This document shows, in pieces, positions 8,293-17,085 of a stretch of DNA of 64,000 nucleotides. Every line of letters begins with the position of its first letter. Position 1 is the first letter of the stretch. The DNA comes from Paraburkholderia sartisoli. GTDB taxonomy: Bacteria; Pseudomonadota; Gammaproteobacteria; Burkholderiales; Burkholderiaceae. A program made the position numbers and the translations under genes. Below the pieces are notes generated by a model. The model was not told the DNA's origin and did no database searches. It saw only the letters and a list, made by a program, of their open reading frames with translations. The DNA is taken from assembly GCF_900107685.1 (NCBI RefSeq), contig NZ_FNRQ01000002.1:124001-188000 (forward strand), written 5' to 3'.

Positions 8293-9513
8293 ATGACGCA
8301 GTCTTCCACGCCCGAACTCTCCCCCGCCGAAGTACGCCCCGCGAAGCTGCGGCCGTTTGCCGACACGTCGGTATCGGCGATCGTCGCAGGGTTCGTCGCG
8401 ATGATGACGGGCTACACGAGTTCGCTCGTCCTGATGTTCCAGGCAGGCCAGGCCGCGCATCTCACCGACGCGCAGATTTCATCGTGGATCTGGGCGCTCT
8501 CGATCGGCATGGCGCTCACCTCGATCGGGCTGTCGCTGAAATTCCGCGCGCCGGTCGTCATCGCGTGGTCGACGCCCGGGGCCGCGCTGCTGGTGACGTC
8601 GCTGCCGCACGTCGCGTATCCGGAGGCGATCGGCGCGTTCATTGTCTGCGCGTTGCTGCTGACGGCGGTCGGCCTGACGGGCTGGTTCGACACGCTGATG
8701 AAGAAGATTCCGGCAGGCATCGCGTCCGCGCTGCTGGCGGGCATCCTCTTCGAGATCGGCATCGCGATCTTCCACGCGGCGCAGGTTCAAACCGCGCTCG
8801 TGCTCGTGATGTTCTTCACGTACCTCTTCATCAAGCGCGCGGCGCCGCGCTACGCGATCGTGACGACGCTGATCGTGGGCACGGCCTTCTCCGGCGCGCT
8901 GGGCCTCCTCGACTTCAGCCAGTTTCATGTCGCGCTGGCACACCCGGTGCTCACGATGCCGGCGTTTTCGGTTTCCGCGATCGTCAGTATCGGCATTCCG
9001 CTCTTCGTGGTCGCGATGGCGTCGCAGAACGTGCCCGGCATCGCCGTGCTGCGCGCGGACGGCTATACGACGCCCTCCTCGCCGCTCATCGCGACGACGG
9101 GCATCGCCTCGCTGATCCTCGCGCCGTTCGGGTCGCACGGCATCAATCTTGCGGCGATCACGGCGGCGATCTGCACAGGCCCCGAAGCGCACGAAAACCA
9201 CGCGAAGCGCTACACGGCGGCCGTCTGGTGCGGCACGTTCTACCTGATTGCCGGTATTTTCGGCGCGACGATCGCGGCGCTTTTTGCTGCACTGCCGGAT
9301 GCGCTGATCGTTTCGGTGGCCGCGCTCGCGCTGTTCGGCTCGATCATGAGCGGTCTTGCCAACGCGATGCAGGACGTGAAGCAGCGCGAGGCAGCGCTCG
9401 TCACCTTCATGGTGACGGCCTCGGGCCTGACGCTGCTGTCGATCGGCTCCGCTTTCTGGGGTCTGGTGGCGGGCGTGCTGACACAGTTCGTGCTGAACGC
9501 GCGCCGGGCATGA
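8293..9513 (+). CDS. benE: BenE-type benzoate/proton symporter
   Basis: A 406-residue inner-membrane protein with about 12 predicted hydrophobic helices from residue 25 on. Family features include SAIVAGFVAMMTGYTSSLVLMFQA near the N-terminus, the helical hairpin AWSTPGAALL and the segment ASQNVPGIAVLRADGY, shared with the BenE branch of the xanthine/uracil-like transporter superfamily. It would import benzoate or a related aromatic acid with protons. No ben or cat catabolic genes flank it. It starts 33 bases after the VWA gene and could read through from that operon. Confidence 0.88.
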   Translation: MTQSSTPELSPAEVRPAKLRPFADTSVSAIVAGFVAMMTGYTSSLVLMFQAGQAAHLTDAQISSWIWALSIGMALTSIGLSLKFRAPVVIAWSTPGAALLVTSLPHVAYPEAIGAFIVCALLLTAVGLTGWFDTLMKKIPAGIASALLAGILFEIGIAIFHAAQVQTALVLVMFFTYLFIKRAAPRYAIVTTLIVGTAFSGALGLLDFSQFHVALAHPVLTMPAFSVSAIVSIGIPLFVVAMASQNVPGIAVLRADGYTTPSSPLIATTGIASLILAPFGSHGINLAAITAAICTGPEAHENHAKRYTAAVWCGTFYLIAGIFGATIAALFAALPDALIVSVAALALFGSIMSGLANAMQDVKQREAALVTFMVTASGLTLLSIGSAFWGLVAGVLTQFVLNARRA

Positions 9514-9523
9514 CTTCAGCGCA

Positions 9524-9552
9524 CCGGAGCCGGAGCCGGAGCCGGAGCCGGG
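9524..9552. repeat. Short CCGGAG tandem repeat
   Basis: Four and a half copies of the hexamer CCGGAG, 11 bases after the benE stop. Likely a simple-sequence slippage tract; no function is seen. Confidence 0.8.
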
Positions 9553-9742
9553 CAGCGGAATACGCACACTGTCAAAACCCTATCACCCGATCCGCCATAG
9601 AATAGCGTTATTGGGCGGCGCTTCGCGGTAAGCTTCACAGTTCCATCGCATGAACGCCGCATGATGACCGCTGCCGCAGCGGCATGGCGGCAGTCCCATC
9701 TTTCCCCTGGACCACGGCGCGTGCGCGCCCAGAAGGCTCGAC

Positions 9743-10696
9743 ATGACAACCGCACTCGATCAACTCAAGCAGTACACCACCGTCGTCGCAGATACGGGCG
9801 ACTTCCAGCAACTCGCGCAGTACAAGCCGCAGGACGCGACGACCAACCCGTCGCTGATCCTGAAGGCCGTGCAGAAGGACGACTACCGTCCGCTGCTCGA
9901 AAAAACCGTCCGCGATCACGCGTCGAAACCGGTCAGCGCCATCATCGACCAGTTGCTGATCGCCTTCGGCACCGAGATTCTCAAGATCATTCCGGGCCGC
10001 GTCTCGACCGAAGTCGACGCGCGCCTGTCGTTCGATACGAAGGCGTCGATCGACAAGGCCCACGAACTCATCGGTTTCTACAAGGCCGCCGGCATCGGGC
10101 GCGAACGCGTGCTGATCAAGCTCGCGTCGACGTGGGAAGGCATCCGCGCCGCCGAAGTGCTGCAAAAGGACGGCATCAAGTGCAACATGACGCTGCTGTT
10201 CTCGCTCGCCCAGGCCGCCGCGTGCGCTGAAGCGGGCGCGCAGCTGATCTCGCCGTTCGTCGGCCGGATCTACGACTGGTACAAGAAGAACGCCGGCAGC
10301 AACTGGGACGAAGCACGCGACGGCGGCGCGAACGACCCGGGCGTGCAGTCGGTGCGCCGCATCTACGCGTACTACAAGAAGTTCGGTTACAAGACCGAGG
10401 TGATGGGCGCGAGCTTTCGCACGACCTCACAGATCACCGAACTGGCCGGCTGCGACCTGCTGACCATCAGCCCGGACCTGCTGCAAAAGCTGCAGGACAG
10501 CAACGACACGGTCGAGCGCAAGCTGTCGGCGGAAACGGGCAGGAACGAGAACATCGCGCGCGTGCCGGTCGACGAGCCATCGTTCCGCTTCCTGCTGAAC
10601 GAAGAAGCGATGGCCACGGAAAAGCTCTCGGAAGGCATCCGCACGTTCGCCGCCGACGCGGTCAAGCTCGAAAAGCTCATCGAAAGTCTGCGCTAG
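9743..10696 (+). CDS. tal: Transaldolase
   Basis: A 317-residue enzyme of the non-oxidative pentose phosphate pathway, transferring dihydroxyacetone from sedoheptulose 7-phosphate to glyceraldehyde 3-phosphate in the cytosol. The N-terminal [12 protein letters not shown] motif and catalytic Lys126 in [12 protein letters not shown] are intact; [19 protein letters not shown] and [14 protein letters not shown] match TalB-type (class I) enzymes, and the length is the family standard. It appears monocistronic, followed by a hairpin at 10776-10802. Confidence 0.97.
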   Translation: MTTALDQLKQYTTVVADTGDFQQLAQYKPQDATTNPSLILKAVQKDDYRPLLEKTVRDHASKPVSAIIDQLLIAFGTEILKIIPGRVSTEVDARLSFDTKASIDKAHELIGFYKAAGIGRERVLIKLASTWEGIRAAEVLQKDGIKCNMTLLFSLAQAAACAEAGAQLISPFVGRIYDWYKKNAGSNWDEARDGGANDPGVQSVRRIYAYYKKFGYKTEVMGASFRTTSQITELAGCDLLTISPDLLQKLQDSNDTVERKLSAETGRNENIARVPVDEPSFRFLLNEEAMATEKLSEGIRTFAADAVKLEKLIESLR

Positions 10697-10775
10697 GGTC
10701 AACGTCCCAACGTCCGGCCGGGCCAGTAATACCGGTACCGGACAGCGCGTACTCACCAGACGAACCGCTTCACCT

Positions 10776-10802
10776 GCGCGTGACCCGCTCGCGGTCACGC
10801 GC
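10776..10802. terminator. Hairpin downstream of tal
   Basis: A 10-bp perfect stem (GCGCGTGACC / GGTCACGCGC), loop CGCTCGC. No T-run follows, so termination strength is uncertain. Confidence 0.45.
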
Positions 10803-10982
10803 ACGGCCTTGCCGGCGCCTCGGGCGCTGCCCCGCTTTCGCCTCCTGACACACTGTCACAAACATCCGCGAAACAGCGTCTACACTCTTCTGCACGGTCG
10901 CTTTCCGGCGCGTTCCCGCACAACGGGACGGCCGGGGGCACTGCTTGCGCGGACACCCCGCGACACTCTCAAGGAGACGACG

Positions 10983-11405
10983 ATGCAAGTTCAGCCTTAT
11001 GTGTTCTTCAACGGCCGCTGTGAAGAGGCGATGAAGTTTTACGGCGAGAAACTCGGTGCCGAAGTGCTGCTCCAGATGCGCTTCAAGGACGCGCCGCCGT
11101 CCGCCGGCCATACCATGCCGCCCGGCAACGAAGAAAAGATCATGCACACGACGTTCAGGATCGGCGCGACCGAACTGATGGCCTCCGATGGCGACTGCAA
11201 CAGCGCATCGCCGCGACCCGCCGGGTTCAGTCTTTCGCTCACCGCCGACGACGTCCCGTCGGCCGAAAAATACTTCAACGCGCTGGCGGAAGGCGGCAGC
11301 GTGATGATGCCGTGGCAGGCGACGTTCTGGTCGAACGGCTTTGGCATGGTCGTCGACAAATTCGGCATTCCGTGGATGGTAACCGTTCCCCACCAGGGCG
11401 GTTAA
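10983..11405 (+). CDS. VOC family protein, PhnB-like
   Basis: A 140-residue protein starting at ATG 10983 behind an AAGGAGACGACG ribosome site. It shows the PhnB / 3-demethylubiquinone-like fold: MQVQPYVFFNGRCEEAMKFYGEKLG, then the insert PPSAGHTMPPGNEEKIMHTTFRIG and the C-terminal WSNGFGMVVDKFGIPWMV. These proteins are vicinal-oxygen-chelate folds, often of unknown substrate; some bind metal or small hydrophobic ligands. It stands alone, converging on the FUSC gene. Confidence 0.88.
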   Translation: MQVQPYVFFNGRCEEAMKFYGEKLGAEVLLQMRFKDAPPSAGHTMPPGNEEKIMHTTFRIGATELMASDGDCNSASPRPAGFSLSLTADDVPSAEKYFNALAEGGSVMMPWQATFWSNGFGMVVDKFGIPWMVTVPHQGG

Positions 11406-11452
11406 GCCCTTCGCTTGCGGCACCCTCATGCCGTGTACGCGCGCCCGCCTGC

Positions 11453-12583
11453 TCAGGCGGTGACGCGCGTGCCCTGCTCGATATTCCAGTTCGCCTCGGT
11501 TTCCAGTAACAGCGCGCGCAGGCTGTCGACCTGCTCCGCGAGCCGCAGCCCGAGCCAGTACGGGCCATGCAGGTCCACGGGCAGGCTTGCCAGCAGCGCC
11601 GGGTCCGGCTGCGTGGCGAGCGTCGATGCGCCGGGAACATGAAACCGCGTCGCGCCCGCGAAGCGCAATGCGCGCGCCATGCCGAGCAGCGCGGTGCGTA
11701 CGGCATCCACCTCGATCCCGCATTCACGCGCGAAGGCCGCACGGCCGGCGGCGTCGAGATGCGCGATCGTACCCGTCGACATCAGCTCCAGCGCGCTTAG
11801 CACCGCCCGGTGCAGGCGCTGCATTTCCTCCAGCCGGTCCTGCGGCACGTCGATTTCCTTCGCCACCGATGGAATCAGCGAGCGCAGCTGCACGAGCCGC
11901 GCGTTGAGCGCGAGAAACGTCTTCAGGGTGTCGTCGGCGGATGGGGGGCTGCCCCGCACGAGGCGCGCATAGAGGCGCGCGCAGGCGCGCAGGTTGTCCG
12001 CCAGCAGGTAGCGCCACGAGTACGTGGCGTGCAGCGGCAGCGCGAAGGAAAACGCCAGCGCGATCGCGATGCCGACCAGCACGTTCAGCGTGCGCCAGAG
12101 GCCGACGTCCATCGGATTCTCGCCGTGACCCGCGACGATGCACATCGTGATCGCCGTCAGCAGCGCGACGTAGCCCGCCTTGCCGATCGCGAACCACGCG
12201 CAGATCGCCGCCACCACCGACATCAGCACATACGTGAGCGGCAGCGAGCCGATCAGGTCGCGCTGCACGATCAGCAAAAGCCCGATCGACGCGCCGAGCA
12301 GCGTGCCGGCCGCCCGGTCGGCGGCCTTCTTGCGGATGTTGCCATGGTGTTGCAGGCCGCCGATCACCACCAGCAGCGTCACCGATGCCCAGATGCCGTG
12401 CGGCACGTCGACGCCGGTCGTAGCCAGAATCGACACCAGCATGGCGAGACCGACGCGCAGGCTGTGAAAGAGCTTCGCGTGACGATAGCGGTAGTACGGC
12501 GAGACGATCGTGCGCAGCAGGCGCCGGGCGCGACCGGGGTGCGCGCGACGGGTTTGAAGGTGGTCGGAATCGGCTGTGGGCAT
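11453..12583 (-). CDS. FUSC family inner-membrane protein (aromatic acid exporter-like)
   Basis: A 376-residue protein. After a basic N-terminus there are about six hydrophobic helices (residues 42-185: LRVGLAMLVSILATTGVDVPHGIWASVTLLVVIGG, GTLLGASIGLLLIV, LTYVLMSVVAAICAWF, LNVLVGIAIALAFSFALPL), then a mostly cytoplasmic helical domain of about 190 residues. The GHG/HHGNIRKKAADRAAGTLLG segment is typical of FUSC proteins such as YccS, AaeB and aluminium-activated malate-transporter relatives. The likely role is efflux or envelope support; no membrane-fusion partner is adjacent. Confidence 0.82.
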   Translation of the reverse strand: MPTADSDHLQTRRAHPGRARRLLRTIVSPYYRYRHAKLFHSLRVGLAMLVSILATTGVDVPHGIWASVTLLVVIGGLQHHGNIRKKAADRAAGTLLGASIGLLLIVQRDLIGSLPLTYVLMSVVAAICAWFAIGKAGYVALLTAITMCIVAGHGENPMDVGLWRTLNVLVGIAIALAFSFALPLHATYSWRYLLADNLRACARLYARLVRGSPPSADDTLKTFLALNARLVQLRSLIPSVAKEIDVPQDRLEEMQRLHRAVLSALELMSTGTIAHLDAAGRAAFARECGIEVDAVRTALLGMARALRFAGATRFHVPGASTLATQPDPALLASLPVDLHGPYWLGLRLAEQVDSLRALLLETEANWNIEQGTRVTA

Positions 12584-12660
12584 GCGTATCGAGGCGGATT
12601 TCAGATGAAGGCGTTGAAAGACACGTTCAACGCATGCCCAGTATCCCGCACCAGAAGCAG

Positions 12661-12690
12661 AAACGCCCGCAACTTTCGTCGCGGGCGTTT
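12661..12690 (-). terminator. Rho-independent-type hairpin downstream of mctP
   Basis: A 10-bp stem AAACGCCCGC / GCGGGCGTTT with a 10-base loop between the 5' end of the FUSC gene and the 3' end of mctP. Read on the minus strand it lies 53 bases after the mctP stop and ends in TTT. Confidence 0.7.
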
Positions 12691-12742
12691 CGGGTACAGC
12701 GAAGATCCGGATGCGCGCGGGGCGCCACCGGATGTCTTTCGA

Positions 12743-14293
12743 TCAGCTTTCGACCACGTCCAGATAGTCTTCCGGACGCGTGCGGTCTTCAGCCTTTGTC
12801 ATGCCGAACGTGCGCACCAGCAGGCTCACGATCACCGACACCACCAGGTTCACGATCAGCGACCACACTGCCGCGTAGCCCGGAATCGCGAGGCCGAACA
12901 GGTGAATCGTGAAGATCGAGCCCGCCAGCTTCAGCGAAATCGCCATCCACGTGCCGGTCGCGATGCCGACCGCCCAGCCAACCAGCAGGCCACGGTAGTC
13001 GAGCACGCGCGTGTACAGGCCGAGCACGATCGCGGGCAGCGTCTGGATGATCCAGATCCCGCCGAGCAGCTGCAACTGGATCGCGTAGGTCAGCGGCAGG
13101 CCGAGAATGAACGCCACCGCGCCGACCTTGACGATCAGCGAGACGAGCTTGGCGACGTTCGTTTCCTGCTCGTGCGTCATGTTGCGGTTCACGAACTCCT
13201 TGTGAATGTTGCGTGTGTACAGGTTCGCAGCCGCGATCGACATGATCGCCGCCGGCACCAGTGCGCCAATGCCGATCGCCGCAAACGCGACGCCGACAAA
13301 CCACGACGGGAAGAAGTGCAGGAACAGCGCCGGCACCGCGAAGTTCGGACCGAACGCCTTGAAGTACGGCACGAATTCCGGCATGTCCTTCACGCCGGCC
13401 GCGAGCGCCATGAAGCCGAGCAGCGCGAGGAGACCGAGCACCAGCGAATAGGCCGGCAGCATCGCCATGTTGCGGCGGATCGTGTTACCCGACTTCGACG
13501 ACAGCACGGCCGTGATCGAGTGCGGATACAGGAAGAGCGCGAGCGCCGAGCCGACCGCGAGCGTCGCGTACGCGCTATAGCCGTTCAGGTTGCTCACGTC
13601 CGGCGCCTTCAGGAGCAGCTTGGCGGGCGGCACGGCCGAGAAGATATGCCCGAAGCCACCGAGTTGCGGCGGAATCACGATGATCGCCGCGATGATCGTG
13701 ATGTAGATCAGCACGTCCTTGACGACCGCGATCATCGCCGGCGCGCGCAGACCCGAGGTGTACGTGTACGCCGCCAGGATCGCGAACGCGATGATGAGCG
13801 GCAGGTCGCCCATGAAGCCCGTCGTGTCGAAACCGAGCGCACCGATCACCACTTCGATACCGACCAGTTGCAGCGCGATGTACGGCATCGTCGCCACGAT
13901 GCCGGTCACGGCGATCGCCAGCGCGAGCATGCGGCTGCCGTAACGCGCGCTGACGAAGTCGGCGGAGGTCACATAGCCATGACGCTTCGCGACGCTCCAC
14001 AGCTTCGGGAACACGACGAACGCGAACGGATAGATCAGGATGGTGTACGGCAGCGCGAAGAAGCCCGTCGCGCCGGCGCCGAACACGAGTGCGGGCACGG
14101 CCACGAACGTGTACGCCGTGTACAGGTCGCCGCCCAGCAGGAACCAGGTGACGATCGTGCCGAAGCGGCGGCCGCCGAGGCCCCACTCCTCCAGATGCGC
14201 GAGATCGCCGCGGCGCCAGTGGGCCGCGACGAAACCGAGAATCGTGACGCCGACAAAGAACAGGACGAAGACAAAGGTTGCGATAGCGTTCAT
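12743..14293 (-). CDS. mctP: Monocarboxylate sodium:solute symporter (SSF family)
   Basis: A 516-residue inner-membrane transporter with about 13 helices. The start MNAIATFVFVLFFVGVTILGF overlaps the stop of the upstream DUF3311 gene (ATGA). SSF family signatures are visible: EEWGLGGRRFGTIVTWFLLGGDLYTAYTF, YVTSADFVSARYGSRML and LGLLALLGFMALAAGV. With the small DUF3311 protein it makes the MctP-type system that takes up short monocarboxylates such as lactate, pyruvate, acetate or propionate. Coupling with the small partner is the standard arrangement. A terminator hairpin follows. Confidence 0.9.
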   Translation of the reverse strand: MNAIATFVFVLFFVGVTILGFVAAHWRRGDLAHLEEWGLGGRRFGTIVTWFLLGGDLYTAYTFVAVPALVFGAGATGFFALPYTILIYPFAFVVFPKLWSVAKRHGYVTSADFVSARYGSRMLALAIAVTGIVATMPYIALQLVGIEVVIGALGFDTTGFMGDLPLIIAFAILAAYTYTSGLRAPAMIAVVKDVLIYITIIAAIIVIPPQLGGFGHIFSAVPPAKLLLKAPDVSNLNGYSAYATLAVGSALALFLYPHSITAVLSSKSGNTIRRNMAMLPAYSLVLGLLALLGFMALAAGVKDMPEFVPYFKAFGPNFAVPALFLHFFPSWFVGVAFAAIGIGALVPAAIMSIAAANLYTRNIHKEFVNRNMTHEQETNVAKLVSLIVKVGAVAFILGLPLTYAIQLQLLGGIWIIQTLPAIVLGLYTRVLDYRGLLVGWAVGIATGTWMAISLKLAGSIFTIHLFGLAIPGYAAVWSLIVNLVVSVIVSLLVRTFGMTKAEDRTRPEDYLDVVES

Positions 14294-14532
14294 TTCGCGT
14301 CCCCTTGCGAGCCATTGGCCGTCGGGCGCGTTTTGGTCTTGACGTACACGAGTGCGGTGATGACGGCGCTGATCAGCACCCACAGCAACTGGTACCAGTA
14401 GAAGAACGGGAAGTCGAACAGCTGCGGTTCGACCTTGTTGTAGGACGGCACCCAGATCATGGCGATCCAGGGAAGTAGCAACAGCCACAACCAGCCTTTG
14501 CTGGATTTGTTGGCGCCGGCGTCGTGAGCCAT
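14290..14532 (-). CDS. DUF3311 small membrane protein, partner of MctP
   Basis: An 80-residue protein with two hydrophobic helices (WLWLLLLPWIAMIWVPSYNKV and FYWYQLLWVLISAVITALVYV), the PSYN and WYQLLWV signatures of DUF3311, and a polar C-terminus. Its last codons overlap the mctP start by four bases (ATGA), so translation is coupled. Such small subunits accompany SSF carboxylate symporters and probably help assembly or stability. The ribosome site AGGAGACGTC is strong. Confidence 0.9.
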   Translation of the reverse strand: MAHDAGANKSSKGWLWLLLLPWIAMIWVPSYNKVEPQLFDFPFFYWYQLLWVLISAVITALVYVKTKTRPTANGSQGDAK

Positions 14533-14917
14533 GACGTCTCCTCTTCTTTACTTTTATTGATTAGTCCGCCGATGTCGGCGGATACCGGCCCCCGTGGGCG
14601 GATAGCCGACGGGCACCCCGAAAGCTCCGAAAGAGTATAGGAGCCGCGAACATGCGGTCAAGCGGGTTCTTCCCGAGCGCGCAACACCCTGTCAAGTGGA
14701 AAAAGGTCGGATTCGGCTGCGTGATGTGCGACGCAGCGTCGCGTCCGATGCCGCGGCAGCGCTGTGGCGACGCCCCGTCCGCACGCTGCCGCCGGCGTGG
14801 TGCGCTGGCGTGGTTCGCCGGAAATGACGAAGGCCGCGACGGCCTGTGCCGTTCGCGGCCTTCGCTGTCGCCTTGACACGACGCGCTACCGCGCGCGCCC
14901 GTGAGCGCGTGGGGACG
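14533..14917. other. Intergenic region with one hairpin
   Basis: 385 bases with no supported gene. It holds the upstream region of the DUF3311/mctP operon near 14533-14650 and the hairpin at 14829-14863. No clear promoter boxes were recognised. Confidence 0.5.
14829..14863 (-). terminator. Hairpin downstream of the speE-like operon
   Basis: An 11-bp perfect stem GAAGGCCGCGA / TCGCGGCCTTC with a 13-base loop, 55 bases after the stop of the spermidine-synthase-like gene. The T-run is weak. Confidence 0.6.
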
Positions 14918-15841
14918 TCAGATCGAGAACGAACCGGACGTCTGTCCCGTCGACTCCTGCAAGCCCTTGAGCCACTTGCGCGCCGGCAGCGCGAGCGTGT
15001 CTTCGATCAGCTTTGCGCGCTGTTGCAGCGTGGCAAACGGCACATCGATGGCCGGACCCGAGAACGCAATCGCGACACGATTGCCGTCGTGTACTTCCGG
15101 CAACGCGAAAACGCGGCCGTCGAACGCTTCGTTCAGGCGCTTCATGTTGCGCACGAAGCTCGGATGGTCGCCGAACAGGTTGATCGTCACCACGCCCGCA
15201 TCGGTCAGGCACGCGCGCACCGCGCGGTAGAACGCGACGCTGTCGAGCACCGGGCCGCGCGCCGTCGCGTCATAGACGTCGATCTGCAACGCGCCGATCG
15301 TGCGGTGATTCGCGCGATCGTTGACGAAGTCCCATGCATCGGTCTCATGCACGGTCAGGCGGGCGTCGTCGTGCGGCAGCTCGAACATCGTGCGGGCCGC
15401 CACCACCACGGCCGGGTTCAGCTCGACGGCCTCGACCTTCGCGCGCTTCAGGAAACGGTGCGCGAACTTGGTCAGCGCCGCGGCGCCCAGACCCAGCTGG
15501 ACGACACGCTTCGGCGTTTCGAGAAATAGCAGCCAGGCCATCATCTGCTGTGCGTATTCGAGTTCGATGTGATTCGGCTTTTTCAGGCGCATCGCACCCT
15601 GTACCCACTCGGTGCCGAAATGCAGATAGCGCACGCCACCTTCTTCCGAGAACGTGACCGGCGCGAAACGCGGCTTTCTCGGTGCCTCGATGAGCGGCGC
15701 GTCGTCAAGGTCGTCGTCGCGGTTCCGGCCGGACGCGCGATGCTTCGCGCGCGACATTTTCTGCTTCGATTCCCCGGAATCAGCTTGCTTGTTGCGGAAA
15801 GCACGCGCCTCGGCGGATGCACGCTTGATCAGTTTCGTCAT
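14918..15841 (-). CDS. Spermidine synthase-like aminopropyl/methyltransferase-fold protein
   Basis: A 307-residue protein. The first 50 residues are highly charged. The Rossmann core shows VVQLGLGAAALTKFAHRFL (SAM-type nucleotide loop), KVEAVELNPAVV (acidic ribose-binding residue) and LQIDVYDATARGPVLDSVAFYRAVRACL, the spermidine-synthase-like Asp motif. It may be an aminopropyltransferase or one of the many SpeE-fold proteins of unknown reaction. Its start overlaps the stop of the DNA glycosylase gene by four bases, so it is the last gene of the ubiC operon. Confidence 0.82.
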   Translation of the reverse strand: MTKLIKRASAEARAFRNKQADSGESKQKMSRAKHRASGRNRDDDLDDAPLIEAPRKPRFAPVTFSEEGGVRYLHFGTEWVQGAMRLKKPNHIELEYAQQMMAWLLFLETPKRVVQLGLGAAALTKFAHRFLKRAKVEAVELNPAVVVAARTMFELPHDDARLTVHETDAWDFVNDRANHRTIGALQIDVYDATARGPVLDSVAFYRAVRACLTDAGVVTINLFGDHPSFVRNMKRLNEAFDGRVFALPEVHDGNRVAIAFSGPAIDVPFATLQQRAKLIEDTLALPARKWLKGLQESTGQTSGSFSI

Positions 15842-16314
15842 GTCAGGATGTCGCGCCAGAGACGCAATTTTTGGTCGAACGAGAGCATAGCATTCGCCGG
15901 ACTCGACGAAGGCAATACGAGCGTTTCGTACCCTGCCGCACCGATCACTTCAGCAAACCGCCCCGCCGTCTTCCCGTTGAAGCAGACCTTCCTCAACAAC
16001 GGTGCATGCTCGCGTAACGAAGCGAAGTCATTTGGCTGCGCGTTGCGAATCGCCGAATCGAGACTGCCCTCACGCTGACACGCATCTAGCACGTCCCAGA
16101 TGCCGATGCCATGCGCAAGCACGCGTTCGAGTCGCGCATCGTAAGGCAACTCGTGAAGCGAAGCCTCACCGGTCACGGCACCCAAAAGCCGCCAGAACTG
16201 GTTGCGCGGATGCGCATAGTACTGCGTCGCCGCGAGCGACGCTTCGCCCGGGAAACTGCCGAGCACAATCGTGTGGGTATCGGCCGCGACCACGGGAGAA
16301 AAGCCGCGCAGCAT
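15838..16314 (-). CDS. Hypoxanthine-DNA glycosylase (UDG superfamily, family 6)
   Basis: A 158-residue protein. The motif VLGSFPGEASLAATQYYAHPRNQFWRLLG is that of the family-6 (HDG, DNA-deoxyinosine glycosylase) branch of uracil-DNA glycosylases, and the second motif PSSSPANAMLSFDQKLRLW fits the C-terminal SPAN/H-type loop. It would excise hypoxanthine, the product of adenine deamination, from DNA. The Asn typical of family-6 active sites is present in HPRNQFW. It starts inside the ubiC stop codon (TGATG) and ends inside the next gene. Confidence 0.88.
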   Translation of the reverse strand: MLRGFSPVVAADTHTIVLGSFPGEASLAATQYYAHPRNQFWRLLGAVTGEASLHELPYDARLERVLAHGIGIWDVLDACQREGSLDSAIRNAQPNDFASLREHAPLLRKVCFNGKTAGRFAEVIGAAGYETLVLPSSSPANAMLSFDQKLRLWRDILT

Positions 16315-17036
16315 CAGCGGCTTGCCTTGCGCGGTGCCCGTTCGAGGGGCTGCGTGGAATGTGCGCCGTACGCCGAATGGGCGCGCGACGTCGTGTGATC
16401 GAGCGGACGTCCATGTTCACGCGGATACACACGCCCCGGCGCGTCGTAGCCGGATTCGCGCGCATCATGCGTTCGCGTGCGCGAGGCAAGATGCGCCCAC
16501 AGCGCGGGCAGCATGCATTCGGTGACCATCAGCGGTGCACCGTGTCGCTCGAACACCGAGCGACGCGCGACGAGCCCGTGTGGCACAGCCGCTTCGATCT
16601 CACGCGAAGCGAGCCGGTACAGCGGATGTCGCGCGTTGAGCCGACGGCTCACCAGCGCGGATCGTGCGACGCTGCCGTCGCTGTACAGAAGTTCGGCGAG
16701 CGGCCGGTTGCGCAGGCGCCGCATCGATTGCCACACACCGACGCTCGCGGCGAGCGGCGCGATGCTGTGCGCGGCGACGAACGGCGTGCCGTCGATGGAC
16801 AGCACGACTTCGCGCACCCAGACCGGCGCACGCGACGTGACACACAACGCAGCGCATTCATCGTCCCACGCACGCGCGACCATTTCACGCGTCACGCGGA
16901 TGGTGACCACGCCGAGCGTCGCGAGATGGGCGGTCAGCGAACCGCCGCGGGTGAGCCAGTCTTTCTGGTCTGGCGAGAAACCGGGCATGGGCGCCACGCG
17001 CCAGTGCGCGTCGGCGGCATCGAAACGGATAGACAT
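16314..17036 (-). CDS. ubiC: Chorismate lyase
   Basis: About 240 residues from the ATG at 17036 ([14 protein letters not shown]); an ATG seven codons upstream is less likely. UbiC splits chorismate to 4-hydroxybenzoate and pyruvate, the first step of ubiquinone synthesis. Seen: W.....[24 protein letters not shown], the conserved [20 protein letters not shown] core with its Arg and His, [10 protein letters not shown], and a Glu near TECMLPALW. The last 45 residues, Arg/Thr/His-rich, are probably disordered and longer than the E. coli protein. First gene of an operon with the DNA glycosylase and SpeE-like genes; ubiA is not adjacent. Confidence 0.9.
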   Translation of the reverse strand: MSIRFDAADAHWRVAPMPGFSPDQKDWLTRGGSLTAHLATLGVVTIRVTREMVARAWDDECAALCVTSRAPVWVREVVLSIDGTPFVAAHSIAPLAASVGVWQSMRRLRNRPLAELLYSDGSVARSALVSRRLNARHPLYRLASREIEAAVPHGLVARRSVFERHGAPLMVTECMLPALWAHLASRTRTHDARESGYDAPGRVYPREHGRPLDHTTSRAHSAYGAHSTQPLERAPRKASR

Positions 17037-17085
17037 GCGCCACATTATAAGATGCACCCCGCCCTGCTTTCCGCACGGCGACGTT

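Noticed and set aside
11810..14401. 863-codon plus-strand frame
   Set aside because: Antisense to the FUSC and mctP genes; Arg/Gln/His-rich low-complexity translation.
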